Shown here: positions 47,033-55,741 of the stretch, one piece after another
How positions within the stretch are numbered: position 1 is the first letter of the stretch
How the letters are laid out: the number at the start of each line of letters is the position of its first letter
From: an uncultured Alistipes sp.
GTDB lineage: Bacteria; Bacteroidota; Bacteroidia; Bacteroidales; Rikenellaceae
Assembly (NCBI GenBank): GCA_944323075.1
Contig: CALURC010000016.1
Location: forward strand, 62,001-126,000
Reading direction: 5' to 3'
DNA length: 64,000 nt
Notes under the pieces: model-generated
The model's database searches: none
Told to the model about the DNA's origin: nothing
Seen by the model: the letters and a program-made list of their open reading frames with translations, nothing else
Position numbers and translations under genes: made by a program

Positions 47033-49363
47033 CTATTTCACGGCGATCAACTTGTAGGTTCCACCCGGCACATCGAAACTCAAATGCAGATCGCTGGTTT
47101 GGTGCTTACTCCAACGGGCAATCTTGTTTTTGACCGGCTTCCCATCTTTCCATACGGTCACTCCATTGATCTTGACCTCGCGGACACCCTCTTTCGGAGT
47201 TCCGATCACCCCTTCGTATGCCGAAGGAATATCGGCATTCAATACGAAAATGTTGTTCGTATTTTCAAATGAGGAGCTCACTTTTCCAGATGGAGTCTGC
47301 ACCGAAGCGCTGGCCGATTTCAAGCCTGCCGGATCAGGCAATATCCCGATTACACTATAAGCAACCTCCATCGGCCGGATACCGCATATACTCTGATAGG
47401 CAACAGTCATTCCGCCACCGCTCCATGCATGGTTGACGCTGCCGCCACCGAACCCTTCCGAACCGATGCCCCATCCTTCGAACAAAGTAGTGAAATAGTC
47501 GTTCATCACCATGTTCGAGAAACGGCGGTTGTGACGCTGGAAGCCCTCTTCGCCATAGCCCATCTCCATCATCGCTTGGAATACATACTTCTCCATATAG
47601 GGACTTGCGTGCTCCTGTGTCCGGAACACTTCGAGAATCGCCGGATATTTATCCTTGTCGGCCAATCCCGAAACAACAGCCAACGCATGAATCCGATCAT
47701 CGGTCAACTTCTTGTACTCCGGATCGCGATACTCTTTTCCGTTCCAGAACTGGTTGTTAAAAGCCTGCTTCAAAGCAGCCATCTCTTCAGCGTATGCATT
47801 TGCATCAGCCTTATGGCCCAACACGCGGGCCGCATTATGCATTCCCTTGATCATCAGATAATACCAGCAATTCTGCAATGGAACGATATCGATATTGTCG
47901 CCCCAGTCGCCCCAGTTCCAACCGCCTTCACGCAACAGAACCGTTCCTTTGGGCCCCTTCTTCCACAAACCGATATAGCGCTGTACAGCGGGATACACAT
48001 GTGCCAATGTCTCCTTATCACCCGTGTACCAATAGTAGTTCCACAAACCGAAAAAGCCCAATGAAGCCATGACCTGTCCGGGCAGCTCCTTATCCCAGTT
48101 CGATGAAGGAACCGGCGCATAAATTACGCTGTCGGGCTTCTGCCAATCTGCCAGATTATACAACCACTTGCGCGTCAACTGATCGGAACTGCGAGAAAGC
48201 ACATATAGCGCCTCTCCCGATTCATTCACCACGTCTCCGGTCCACTGCGAACGCTCGCGATCAGGACAGTCCATATAGGTGTCGCGCATGGTCAGATAAA
48301 GCGTCCTTTCGGCTTTTTTAATAAACCGGTTGAACAACGGATCAGAGCACTCAAACGTACCGACAAACTCGGTATCGTATCCCGTCTCACGGAACTTCAA
48401 TTCGACCACCTCTGCTCCTTGGGGAATCACATAATAAACCCGATGGCCGTTGGTCCAACCCAAGTTCTCATACTCCTGTAATCCGTCACGGGTTATGTAC
48501 TCACAACGAATATAATTATCGCCTCCATTATATTTAAGGTAATTGTCGGTAAAGATCTGCACCTTTCCTCCCGCTTCGGCTTTCAGCTTAATATAAGGTG
48601 TAATCTGTGCATTGTAAGGCAACGTACAGATAATCGTATCGCCGCTCACCGTCTGCGCCGGATAGGATTGCAACTCACCAACTTTCCACAACGGAATCGG
48701 CCGTTTCACCAATTTGTTCCAGGGACGACTTCCCGCCGTTCCATTCTCCACAGCCTGGGGCATATAAGCGTCATTGAAACCGGGCTTATACCATGTCAAA
48801 TACTCCTTTCGGGCATCGTAACGGATATTCGACTCGGCAAGACGCATATTGGGATCGGGCGGACTGCACGTTCCGAAGGCCGGATTCGCCTCGCATTTCC
48901 ACGTATCGTCACTCAAAATATCGAAGGTTACAGTCTGGCAATCGAACAACAATCCGGCTTTTCCACTATCGTTGTGCGCAAAAGAGGGTCGACCGAAATA
49001 CCACAACAATACGGCAATCGTATTCTCTCCCCGTCTCAAATACGGAGCGATTTCCACCTCATCGTAGTAGGTATCCAACGGATTGGGGCCTCGTTTTACA
49101 CCTCCTTCAAATACGACTAACTCGCCGTTAATCCACAGCCAATATTTACTGTCTGCTGCAATCTTGGCAATAACCGTAGTAGGAACATTCGGCAAGTTCA
49201 CCGTCTTACGGTAGTTCAACCACGTATTTGGTTTCTCTTTCGTCGTACCGGAACTGATCCACGAAGCTTTCCAGTTCACTTTATCAGTTGCTTTACCCGA
49301 CGCCGTTGTCATACCACAAAGCACGAGCAACACCAGACAGGCCAATCTCATTACGGTTTTCAT
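47033..49363 (-). CDS. Secreted alpha-L-rhamnosidase-like glycosidase (GH78)
   Basis: The 776 residues have a signal peptide (about 1-23), an N-terminal beta domain with a bacterial-rhamnosidase fold (WLWINGELV, GENTIAVLLWYFG), and an (alpha/alpha)6 catalytic domain. The GH78 signature DCPDRERSQWTGD (365-377) carries the conserved acidic residues. TTLFEGWG and the NHAWSGGG motif lie near the second catalytic side. No SusC/SusD or regulator gene is adjacent, so it is not in an obvious polysaccharide locus. Specificity for rhamnose is assumed from the family. Confidence 0.88.
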   Translation of the reverse strand: MKTVMRLACLVLLVLCGMTTASGKATDKVNWKASWISSGTTKEKPNTWLNYRKTVNLPNVPTTVIAKIAADSKYWLWINGELVVFEGGVKRGPNPLDTYYDEVEIAPYLRRGENTIAVLLWYFGRPSFAHNDSGKAGLLFDCQTVTFDILSDDTWKCEANPAFGTCSPPDPNMRLAESNIRYDARKEYLTWYKPGFNDAYMPQAVENGTAGSRPWNKLVKRPIPLWKVGELQSYPAQTVSGDTIICTLPYNAQITPYIKLKAEAGGKVQIFTDNYLKYNGGDNYIRCEYITRDGLQEYENLGWTNGHRVYYVIPQGAEVVELKFRETGYDTEFVGTFECSDPLFNRFIKKAERTLYLTMRDTYMDCPDRERSQWTGDVVNESGEALYVLSRSSDQLTRKWLYNLADWQKPDSVIYAPVPSSNWDKELPGQVMASLGFFGLWNYYWYTGDKETLAHVYPAVQRYIGLWKKGPKGTVLLREGGWNWGDWGDNIDIVPLQNCWYYLMIKGMHNAARVLGHKADANAYAEEMAALKQAFNNQFWNGKEYRDPEYKKLTDDRIHALAVVSGLADKDKYPAILEVFRTQEHASPYMEKYVFQAMMEMGYGEEGFQRHNRRFSNMVMNDYFTTLFEGWGIGSEGFGGGSVNHAWSGGGMTVAYQSICGIRPMEVAYSVIGILPDPAGLKSASASVQTPSGKVSSSFENTNNIFVLNADIPSAYEGVIGTPKEGVREVKINGVTVWKDGKPVKNKIARWSKHQTSDLHLSFDVPGGTYKLIAVK

Positions 49364-49422
49364 AATTTGTTTCCGATTGATTTTAGGGTTATTATGTTAG
49401 GTTTTCTTTCTTCTTCAACAAT

Positions 49423-50331
49423 CTAAAATCCCTCATCCTCTTCATTGGGTCCGACGCTTAAAAGCTTTCTGACACTTTTAGCGACATCTTGCTTTTGAGC
49501 ATTCTGTTCAATCACAAATTCGACAGGATCACCCACCGACAAATCGTAAAAATCGCCGATAACATCCTGACTATGGAAAAACAGATTGTTGTTTGGATAG
49601 CGAATAAAACCGAACCCGTTTTTCAACGACAGGATTTCACTGACCTGACGCGTCGGTTCACTTTGTACAGGACGGTTATTGCCATCGCTCGGGACAAACA
49701 GATCACATATCAACGGATTATGCTGTTCGAGTCCGTTCTCTATCACATCATGCATACCGACCGGATATGTCGCCATCGTCAACAATTCATGAGAGGTTTT
49801 AGTCGTCATATGTACACCTTCGTCGTTCGTATACTCAAACTCCCAACTCAGCAACATCACCCGAACACCATATGCCTGCAACTTACGCAGTAAAGGCACA
49901 TAATCGGTATCTGCAACGATCAGTACGACAACATCGAAGCGCTGCATCATCACGAGCTCGAACACTTCAAGAGAGAGCCACACATCGATTCCCCGCTCCT
50001 CGCGTTTGCCTTGCAGGTTTCGCAGCGGCAAGTAGTGGGCATGAATCCCTTCTGCCATCAATATGTCATCAAACACGCGATCGTTATAGAGTTGATTTCC
50101 CCGCTGTGCAGCCTCTGCCGCATTCAATCTTCCTCGAAAATAGTGTGCCTCGGTAATTTGGCACCACATCGGATCGATTTGCTCCTCTTCCGCTACTCGT
50201 CGAAGTATAAACTGATGAAGACCCGACAAAGAGAGTCTTCTCCTTACCGGATGAATATAATTATAATAATTCGAAGCGTGCAATAAGAAATTTCCATCAT
50301 AAAACACGCCTATTCTATGCGATTTCATCAA
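49423..50331 (-). CDS. NYN-domain (LabA/DUF88) nuclease-like protein fused to a cold-shock domain
   Basis: Residues 1-190 form an NYN/PIN-like domain with acidic residues at the expected places: VFYDGN (Asp12), GIDVWLSLEVF (Asp116) and VADTDYVPLL (Asp141, Asp143). Residues 231-288 read as a cold-shock OB fold, with KNGFGFIRY (237-245) and NLFFHSQDV (249-257) resembling the two RNA-binding motifs. The fusion predicts an RNA-binding ribonuclease. No signal or membrane segment is present. It has its own promoter at 50415-50445 and is divergent from the gene at 50658. Confidence 0.88.
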   Translation of the reverse strand: MMKSHRIGVFYDGNFLLHASNYYNYIHPVRRRLSLSGLHQFILRRVAEEEQIDPMWCQITEAHYFRGRLNAAEAAQRGNQLYNDRVFDDILMAEGIHAHYLPLRNLQGKREERGIDVWLSLEVFELVMMQRFDVVVLIVADTDYVPLLRKLQAYGVRVMLLSWEFEYTNDEGVHMTTKTSHELLTMATYPVGMHDVIENGLEQHNPLICDLFVPSDGNNRPVQSEPTRQVSEILSLKNGFGFIRYPNNNLFFHSQDVIGDFYDLSVGDPVEFVIEQNAQKQDVAKSVRKLLSVGPNEEDEGF

Positions 50332-50414
50332 ATTATCAGATAATTAAAAAAAACAATATAACAAACTATTTTCCGCTATCAGCAATCATCCGTCCGAAAC
50401 AGACGAAAGATTTT

Positions 50415-50445
50415 CAAAGGTACACATAATTTACCGGAAAAACAA
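50415..50445 (-). promoter_or_regulatory. Promoter of the NYN-cold-shock gene
   Basis: On the minus strand TTG (50443-50445), a 20-base spacer and TACCTTTG (50415-50422) fit the Bacteroidetes -33/-7 pattern. The leader would be about 77 bases. Confidence 0.65.
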
Positions 50446-50521
50446 CCGACCGGATCACTCCTTACCCAACGCCGGGTGCAAAAGATTATTTATTTTTTTC
50501 AAAAATTGCGGGTTAACGCTC

Positions 50522-50552
50522 TTTGTAATCCGAAGCATAAAACTTATCTTTG
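50522..50552 (+). promoter_or_regulatory. Promoter of the 50658-55632 gene run
   Basis: TTTG (50522-50525), an exact 19-base spacer and TATCTTTG (50545-50552) fit the Bacteroidetes consensus on both boxes. It places the transcript start near 50560 and supports the ATG at 50658. Confidence 0.75.
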
Positions 50553-50657
50553 TGTTTGGGAAAATTTATTTATGTATCGTACAAGACCTTTTTCGACGTT
50601 CTTTACGGGCCAAAGATCCTGTACAACAAATCGGACACGAACAAAAAACGGCTTTTC

Positions 50658-51632
50658 ATGAAAAGTATCCAGCATCTGATCGCCGATACGGAACGCATTC
50701 GGCAAATCATCGAGCAGTGGAATGAAAACCAGAACATTCCGGCCATAGAACGGGACATCGTACTCGATAAACTGAAACATTTATATGAAATATTGCTTTC
50801 GGAAACAGTCATCGATTTTACGGGAGACACACCTCAACAAAGCTCATGCAGCGTATCTTCCGCAAACGAAAAAACGGAGATAAATGAGGCTCCGATTCCG
50901 GTTCAGACTGCATCGTCGACAGAATGTCCCGTAGAGGAAAACCATTCTGTCAACAATATACCTGACACACCCTCTGTTTCCGAAACGATATTGGGCTCCG
51001 TCTCACGCCCGGAACCGATCGACCCCGTCGGCAACATCGAACAAAAATTATTCGAAGAAGATCAGATTCCTCGTCCCAAAGTGGATAAACAAGTCATACT
51101 ATCGCTATACGGAGACGATCCTACCCCGACAAAAAATACGTTTAATCACCCGGTGGATCCGATCCAACCCGTTTTTCGGCAAACCGCTACTCCATCCCCT
51201 ATGGAACCGCCGATCCGTAACGTTGAGCCCGTCATGCCTGCGTCCGGTTTTGATTCACCCCATCCTACAGCAGCAGAAGCAGGTTCAGGCTCCCACAAAA
51301 AAGTATTCGGCGAAATGCTGTCCGATAACGGCAGTATCCCTATGAATGAAGCTCTCGGAAAACAAAATAACCATGCCGATGTTGCCTCGAAGCTGCAAGC
51401 CACATCTATCAATGGAGATCTGCGCCAACACATAGGGATTAACGATCGGTTTATGATCATCCGAAACCTTTTCGGAGGGAATAGCGAGGCTTTCAATGCG
51501 ACAATGGCCCAACTCAATACCTTTACCGATTTGGACGATGCCCTGCTCTATATTCAGGACCATTACAGCTGGAACCCCGATGACGAAAGCGTCAAAATGA
51601 TCATCGACCTGCTCGAAAGAAAATTGGGCTAA
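50658..51632 (+). CDS. Conserved protein of unknown function
   Basis: From the ATG at 50658 the protein has 324 residues. The N-terminal part (about 1-60) is helical (MKSIQHLIADTERIRQIIEQ), the middle (about 60-240) is Pro/Ser/Thr-rich and probably disordered, and the C-terminal 70 residues are a compact conserved-looking helical domain (INDRFMIIRNLFGGNSEAFN...MIIDLLERKLG). No signal peptide or membrane segment. I do not know a function, but similar proteins occur across Bacteroidales. rsmI follows after 11 bases. Confidence 0.85.
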   Translation: MKSIQHLIADTERIRQIIEQWNENQNIPAIERDIVLDKLKHLYEILLSETVIDFTGDTPQQSSCSVSSANEKTEINEAPIPVQTASSTECPVEENHSVNNIPDTPSVSETILGSVSRPEPIDPVGNIEQKLFEEDQIPRPKVDKQVILSLYGDDPTPTKNTFNHPVDPIQPVFRQTATPSPMEPPIRNVEPVMPASGFDSPHPTAAEAGSGSHKKVFGEMLSDNGSIPMNEALGKQNNHADVASKLQATSINGDLRQHIGINDRFMIIRNLFGGNSEAFNATMAQLNTFTDLDDALLYIQDHYSWNPDDESVKMIIDLLERKLG

Positions 51633-51643
51633 CCGTCTGCATT

Positions 51644-52351
51644 ATGGCCAAACTGTTTATCGTACCGACTCCGATCGGCAATCTGGACGACATCACACTG
51701 AGAGCTGTAAAGACACTCAGTGCTGCCGATGTGGTTCTGGCCGAAGATACCCGAACCACGCAGGTATTGCTCAAGCATCTGGGTCTTGAAAAAAAGTTGT
51801 GGAGCCACCACAAATTCAACGAACATGCCGCCGTTGAAGCCGTAGCACAAACTATCGAAAGCGGAGAAAACGTCGCATTGGTTTCAGATGCAGGGACGCC
51901 GGGAATTTCCGATCCTGGATTTTTATTGGTCCGAACCTGTATCGAACACGGAATCGAGGTGGAAACCCTGCCTGGAGCCACGGCTTTTGTCCCGGCTTTG
52001 GTAAACAGTGGTCTCCCTTGCGACCGGTTTTGTTTCGAAGGTTTTTTGCCCCACAAAAAGGGTCGTATGAAAAAACTACAAAAATTGGCCTCCGAAGAAC
52101 GGACATTGATTTTTTACGAATCGCCATATCGTTTGGTCAAAACGCTCACTCAGCTCTCCGAGATTTTTGGCCCCGACAGACGGGCCTCCGTATCTCGTGA
52201 ACTGACAAAAAAATTCGAAGAGACCCGTCGGGGAACACTCGAAGAGCTCTCCGAATATTTCTCACAGAACGAACCCAAGGGAGAGATTGTTCTGATTGTC
52301 GCCGGATGTACGGCAGAAAGTTTTCCGGCTGACGAAACAGAAACAGAGTAA
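51644..52351 (+). CDS. rsmI: 16S rRNA (cytidine1402-2'-O)-methyltransferase
   Basis: Adds the 2'-O methyl group at C1402. The 235 residues carry the tetrapyrrole-methylase fold with LFIVPTPIGNLDDITLRA, VLAEDTRTTQVLLKHL, VALVSDAGTPGISDPG and LPGATAFVPALVNSGLP. It lacks the long C-terminal extension of some homologues. It starts 11 bases after the gene at 50658, and an inositol-monophosphatase-like gene follows after 17 bases. Confidence 0.96.
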   Translation: MAKLFIVPTPIGNLDDITLRAVKTLSAADVVLAEDTRTTQVLLKHLGLEKKLWSHHKFNEHAAVEAVAQTIESGENVALVSDAGTPGISDPGFLLVRTCIEHGIEVETLPGATAFVPALVNSGLPCDRFCFEGFLPHKKGRMKKLQKLASEERTLIFYESPYRLVKTLTQLSEIFGPDRRASVSRELTKKFEETRRGTLEELSEYFSQNEPKGEIVLIVAGCTAESFPADETETE

Positions 52352-52368
52352 TTAATTTTACGAAAGAA

Positions 52369-53157
52369 ATGTTAGATTACAGAGAGATATGTTTGGATGT
52401 ATGTGACCTCGCCCGACGGGCAGGCGCCTATATTGCAGAGCAACACAAGACATTCACATACGACCGAGTAGAATACAAAGGGGCTCAAAACCTGGTGTCG
52501 TACGTCGACAAGCAGACCGAAAAAATGATTGTCGAACACCTGAAAGAGTTGACCCCAGAGGCCGGATTCATTACGGAAGAGGGGACCGAATCGCAAGCCG
52601 ACGAGAAGCAGTCGCTAAAATGGATTATCGATCCGCTGGACGGTACGACCAACTTCGTTCATGGATTCTCGCCCTACTGCGTCAGTATCGCCTTGCAAGC
52701 CGACGGCCAGTTGGTTCTCGGTGTAATCTACGAGATTACTCGCGATGAACTATTTTATGCATGGCGTGGATCATATGCCTACCTTAACGGGATCAGAATA
52801 CAGGTGTCGGATGCCACAAAACTCGAAAACTCACTGATCGCATTCGGCTTTTCATACGAACTGCTCTCAAAAGAGAGCGGACTTATCGACAGTCTGATCG
52901 AATTACAAAACACAACGAACGGTATACGCCGCGTAGGTTCGGCAGCTGCCGATCTGGCCTATTTAGCCTGCGGACGCTGCGACGCATTTTTTCATGCCAA
53001 ACTGTCACCATGGGATGTCGCCGCAGGAGCTTTAATTGCACAACAGGCCGGAGCTCGTGTCACTGACTATTCAGGCGGCAACAACTACCTCTTCGGACGC
53101 CAAATCATCGCCTGTACACCGGCTGTATACGACGAATTCCGATCTAAAATCCGATGA
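52369..53157 (+). CDS. Inositol monophosphatase family protein
   Basis: Mg-dependent sugar/inositol phosphatase family. The 262 residues show the metal-binding motifs ITEEGTE, WIIDPLDGTTNFVHG (residues 85-99) and WDVAAGALIAQQAGARVTDYSG. The bacterial substrate may be inositol phosphate, another sugar phosphate or 3'-phosphoadenosine phosphate; it cannot be told here. Its stop is separated from the next ATG by one base, so it is probably translationally coupled to the acyltransferase gene. Confidence 0.94.
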   Translation: MLDYREICLDVCDLARRAGAYIAEQHKTFTYDRVEYKGAQNLVSYVDKQTEKMIVEHLKELTPEAGFITEEGTESQADEKQSLKWIIDPLDGTTNFVHGFSPYCVSIALQADGQLVLGVIYEITRDELFYAWRGSYAYLNGIRIQVSDATKLENSLIAFGFSYELLSKESGLIDSLIELQNTTNGIRRVGSAAADLAYLACGRCDAFFHAKLSPWDVAAGALIAQQAGARVTDYSGGNNYLFGRQIIACTPAVYDEFRSKIR

Positions 53158-53158
53158 A

Positions 53159-54070
53159 ATGAATGTAACCACCAAAATACAATATCATCTGTTAATGGGA
53201 TCGTGCAAAGTCATCGGTCTGTTACCCGATTGTATATTGTATCATACGCTCGGCCCACTTATCTATTTCGTCCTATACAGAGTAGTGCGATATAGGCTCT
53301 CAGTTGTCCGAACAAACCTGAGCAACTCTTTCCCCGAGAAAACAACCGAAGAATTAAGACATATCGAGCGACGTTTCTATCGTCACTTGGCCGAAGTGTT
53401 TGTCGACACAATCAAGTTAGCCACAATTTCGAAAAAAGAGATCCTCGAAAGGATGGTTTATCGGGATGTCGATAAAATGGAAGAGGCCATGCGCGGACAA
53501 AGTTGGATCTCAGCCATGTCGCATTACGGATCGTGGGAGTTGACAATCAATTATGTATGCCACAGTGATCATCGAATTTTAGCCGTTTACAGACCTCTAC
53601 ACAGTCCCGCTTTCGATCTTTTCTACCAAAAGGTAAGATCCCGATTCGGGACCCATCCCGTGCCGATGAACAACATCCTTCAGGAGACACTGAAATCACA
53701 ACGTGTTGATGGAAAACCCGTAATCGTTGCCCTGATCGCAGACCAGACTCCACCATGGCACGAAATCAAACATTGGTATCGTTTCCTCGGTCAGGACACA
53801 CCATTTTTCTCAGGAATGGAGAAAATGGCCCTGCGATTGAAAATGCCAATTCATTTCATGCATATTCGAAAGGTAGCCCCCCGACACTATGAAGCTGAAT
53901 TTCTGCCGATATACGACGGAGTCGAACCGGTTGCAGAACACGAAATCACCGAGCGGTACATTGCCCGTTTGGAAACCATGATTCGGGAGAGTCCGGAACT
54001 GTGGATGTGGTCACACCGCCGGTGGAAACACAAGAAACCGGCCGATTACGACATCACTCACGCTCGATAA
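53159..54070 (+). CDS. LpxL/HtrB-type lysophospholipid acyltransferase
   Basis: Membrane-associated acyltransferase that adds secondary acyl chains to lipid A or related lipids. From the ATG at 53159 the protein has 303 residues; an earlier start would overlap the phosphatase gene. The HX4E motif is MSHYGSWELTI; the later segments ALIADQTPP and FFSGMEKMALRLKMPI and the closing WMWSHRRWKHKKP are typical of the family. One N-terminal hydrophobic segment (ILYHTLGPLIYFVLYRVV) anchors it. A GT2 gene starts 17 bases downstream, consistent with envelope lipid work. Confidence 0.9.
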   Translation: MNVTTKIQYHLLMGSCKVIGLLPDCILYHTLGPLIYFVLYRVVRYRLSVVRTNLSNSFPEKTTEELRHIERRFYRHLAEVFVDTIKLATISKKEILERMVYRDVDKMEEAMRGQSWISAMSHYGSWELTINYVCHSDHRILAVYRPLHSPAFDLFYQKVRSRFGTHPVPMNNILQETLKSQRVDGKPVIVALIADQTPPWHEIKHWYRFLGQDTPFFSGMEKMALRLKMPIHFMHIRKVAPRHYEAEFLPIYDGVEPVAEHEITERYIARLETMIRESPELWMWSHRRWKHKKPADYDITHAR

Positions 54071-54087
54071 ACACAATTCTCGAACTG

Positions 54088-55095
54088 ATGAAACAGACAA
54101 AGATTGTCATACTGAACTGGAACGGACGCAAACACCTCGAGCGTTTTCTGCCAACGTTAGTAGAAAACACTCCGGAGGCCGGAATCGTTATCGCCGACAA
54201 CGGATCAACAGACGACTCTTTAGCGTACGTCAAAAGTCATTTCCCTCAGCTCGAGATTGTCACGATGGAAAAAAACTACGGTTATGCCGGTGGATACAAT
54301 CGAGCATTGGAGCAGGTCGAGGCCGACTATTTTCTGTTGCTCAATTCGGATGTTGAAGTGCCAGCAGGATGGATCGTACCATTGATCGAAACTTTAGACG
54401 CTCACCCTGAAGTCGCAGCGGTTTCCCCAAAAATCAGATCCTTCGCAGAACCCGGACGATTCGAATACGCAGGAGCTGCCGGTGGGTTTATAGACTGCTT
54501 GGGGTATCCGTTCTGTCGAGGAAGAATACTGGATTCGATCGAAATGGATGAAGGACAATACGACGATGCTCGGGACGTTTTTTGGGCATCGGGAGCCTGC
54601 ATGTTGGTCCGTAGCGATGTATTCCGAAAACTGGGCGGATTCGATGCCGACTTTTTCGCCCACATGGAGGAGATCGACTTTTGCTGGAGAGCTCAGCTGG
54701 CCGGATATAAAATCCGTATCAACCCTCGCAGCTCGGTTTTTCACGTCGGAGGCGGAACACTTCCGAACGACAATCCGCAGAAGATCTACCTCAACTTCCG
54801 CAACAACCTCTGTATGTTGTTCAAGAACCTGTCACCATACACTTTCTGGCCTGTATTGTTTACCCGTATGGTCATGGATGGTGCGGCTGCTGTCGTTTTT
54901 CTGCTTCAAGGTAAACCCGTATTTTTCAAAAAGGTTTTTCGGGCCCACCTCGATTTTCACAAACAACGGAAATCACTCCATCAAAAAAGACGAATCATCC
55001 AGCAACAACGTATCGCTCGACCCCACGGAATTTTCCGAGGCAGTATCGTTCTGTGTCACGCGCTCGGTCGAAATAAATTCGGCCACATGATCTAA
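54088..55095 (+). CDS. Family 2 glycosyltransferase (rhamnosyltransferase-like)
   Basis: From the ATG at 54088 the protein has 335 residues. It starts with a GT2 strand TKIVILNWNGRKHLERFL, then VIADNGSTDDSLAYV, NYGYAGGYNRAL and the DxD-like LLNSDVEVPAG. An acceptor-side EEIDFCWRAQLAGYKI follows, and a C-terminal hydrophobic stretch with LFTRMVMDGAAAVVFLLQG. This layout is usual for dTDP-rhamnose or similar transferases acting on lipid-linked saccharides. The substrate is unknown. It follows the LpxL-like gene by 17 bases. Confidence 0.9.
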   Translation: MKQTKIVILNWNGRKHLERFLPTLVENTPEAGIVIADNGSTDDSLAYVKSHFPQLEIVTMEKNYGYAGGYNRALEQVEADYFLLLNSDVEVPAGWIVPLIETLDAHPEVAAVSPKIRSFAEPGRFEYAGAAGGFIDCLGYPFCRGRILDSIEMDEGQYDDARDVFWASGACMLVRSDVFRKLGGFDADFFAHMEEIDFCWRAQLAGYKIRINPRSSVFHVGGGTLPNDNPQKIYLNFRNNLCMLFKNLSPYTFWPVLFTRMVMDGAAAVVFLLQGKPVFFKKVFRAHLDFHKQRKSLHQKRRIIQQQRIARPHGIFRGSIVLCHALGRNKFGHMI

Positions 55096-55161
55096 GACTT
55101 CTCTTTTTAAAAGAGCACGTTATACAAAACTATTCTTCATATAAACTGTTTATAAACATCC

Positions 55162-55632
55162 ATGTACAAAATCCGTAAAGCAATTCCCTCCGATATACAT
55201 GTCCTAAAGGAATTGTTTCAGACAACCATTCTAACGATAAACAGAAAAGACTACAGCCTCGACGAGACGAAAGATTGGGCTTCGTGTGGAGACAATACGG
55301 AAAAATGGATCGAACTTCTCACCGAACAGTACTGTATTGTAATGGAAAATGAGAACAATACCATAGTCGGTTTTGCCTCTATAAATACCCTCGGGTATAT
55401 GCACATGTTGTTCGTACACAAAGATTTCCAGAATCGGGGTATTGCCACGTCTCTGTATCAGTATCTGGAAAATTATATCCGAATGAAGGGCGTAGAACGA
55501 ATAACATCTGAAGTGAGTATCACAGCTAAACCATTTTTCGAAAAACAGGGTTTCCGTATCGATAAAGCACAAAAGCGGCAAGCCAATCGTTTGCTTCTTC
55601 GCAACTACAAAATGAGCAAAAAACTCAATTAA
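55162..55632 (+). CDS. GNAT family N-acetyltransferase
   Basis: The 156-residue protein is a single GNAT domain: KIRKAIPSDIHVLKELFQ at the start, IVGFASI, the acetyl-CoA loop LFVHKDFQNRGIATSLYQYL (residues 89-108) and the C-terminal FFEKQGFRIDKAQKR. The substrate is unknown. It lies 66 bases after the GT2 gene and could be last in that run or transcribed alone. A weak inverted repeat with GAGGAGAG and CTCTCC follows at about 55641-55678. Confidence 0.9.
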   Translation: MYKIRKAIPSDIHVLKELFQTTILTINRKDYSLDETKDWASCGDNTEKWIELLTEQYCIVMENENNTIVGFASINTLGYMHMLFVHKDFQNRGIATSLYQYLENYIRMKGVERITSEVSITAKPFFEKQGFRIDKAQKRQANRLLLRNYKMSKKLN

Positions 55633-55741
55633 TTTTCCCCTGAGGAGAGACTTTCAAGTGTCCTTTTTCCTCTCCTTAATATACATATCAAAAAAGAAGG
55701 GATCAAGCGTTTTTCAGGTACAGCTCCTCAACTAACCCTTT

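Larger units (their letters stand above)
50332..50657. promoter_or_regulatory. Divergent promoter region
   Basis: 326 bases between two divergent genes, holding one promoter for each strand (50415-50445 minus; 50522-50552 plus). No other feature was seen. Confidence 0.65.

Noticed and set aside
54001-54087. Upstream GTG start of the GT2 gene
   Set aside because: It overlaps the acyltransferase gene; the conserved GT2 strand begins right after the ATG at 54088.
55641-55678. Terminator after the GNAT gene
   Set aside because: GAGGAGAG and CTCTCC can pair, but the loop is about 19 bases and no T-run follows, so it was not listed as a terminator.
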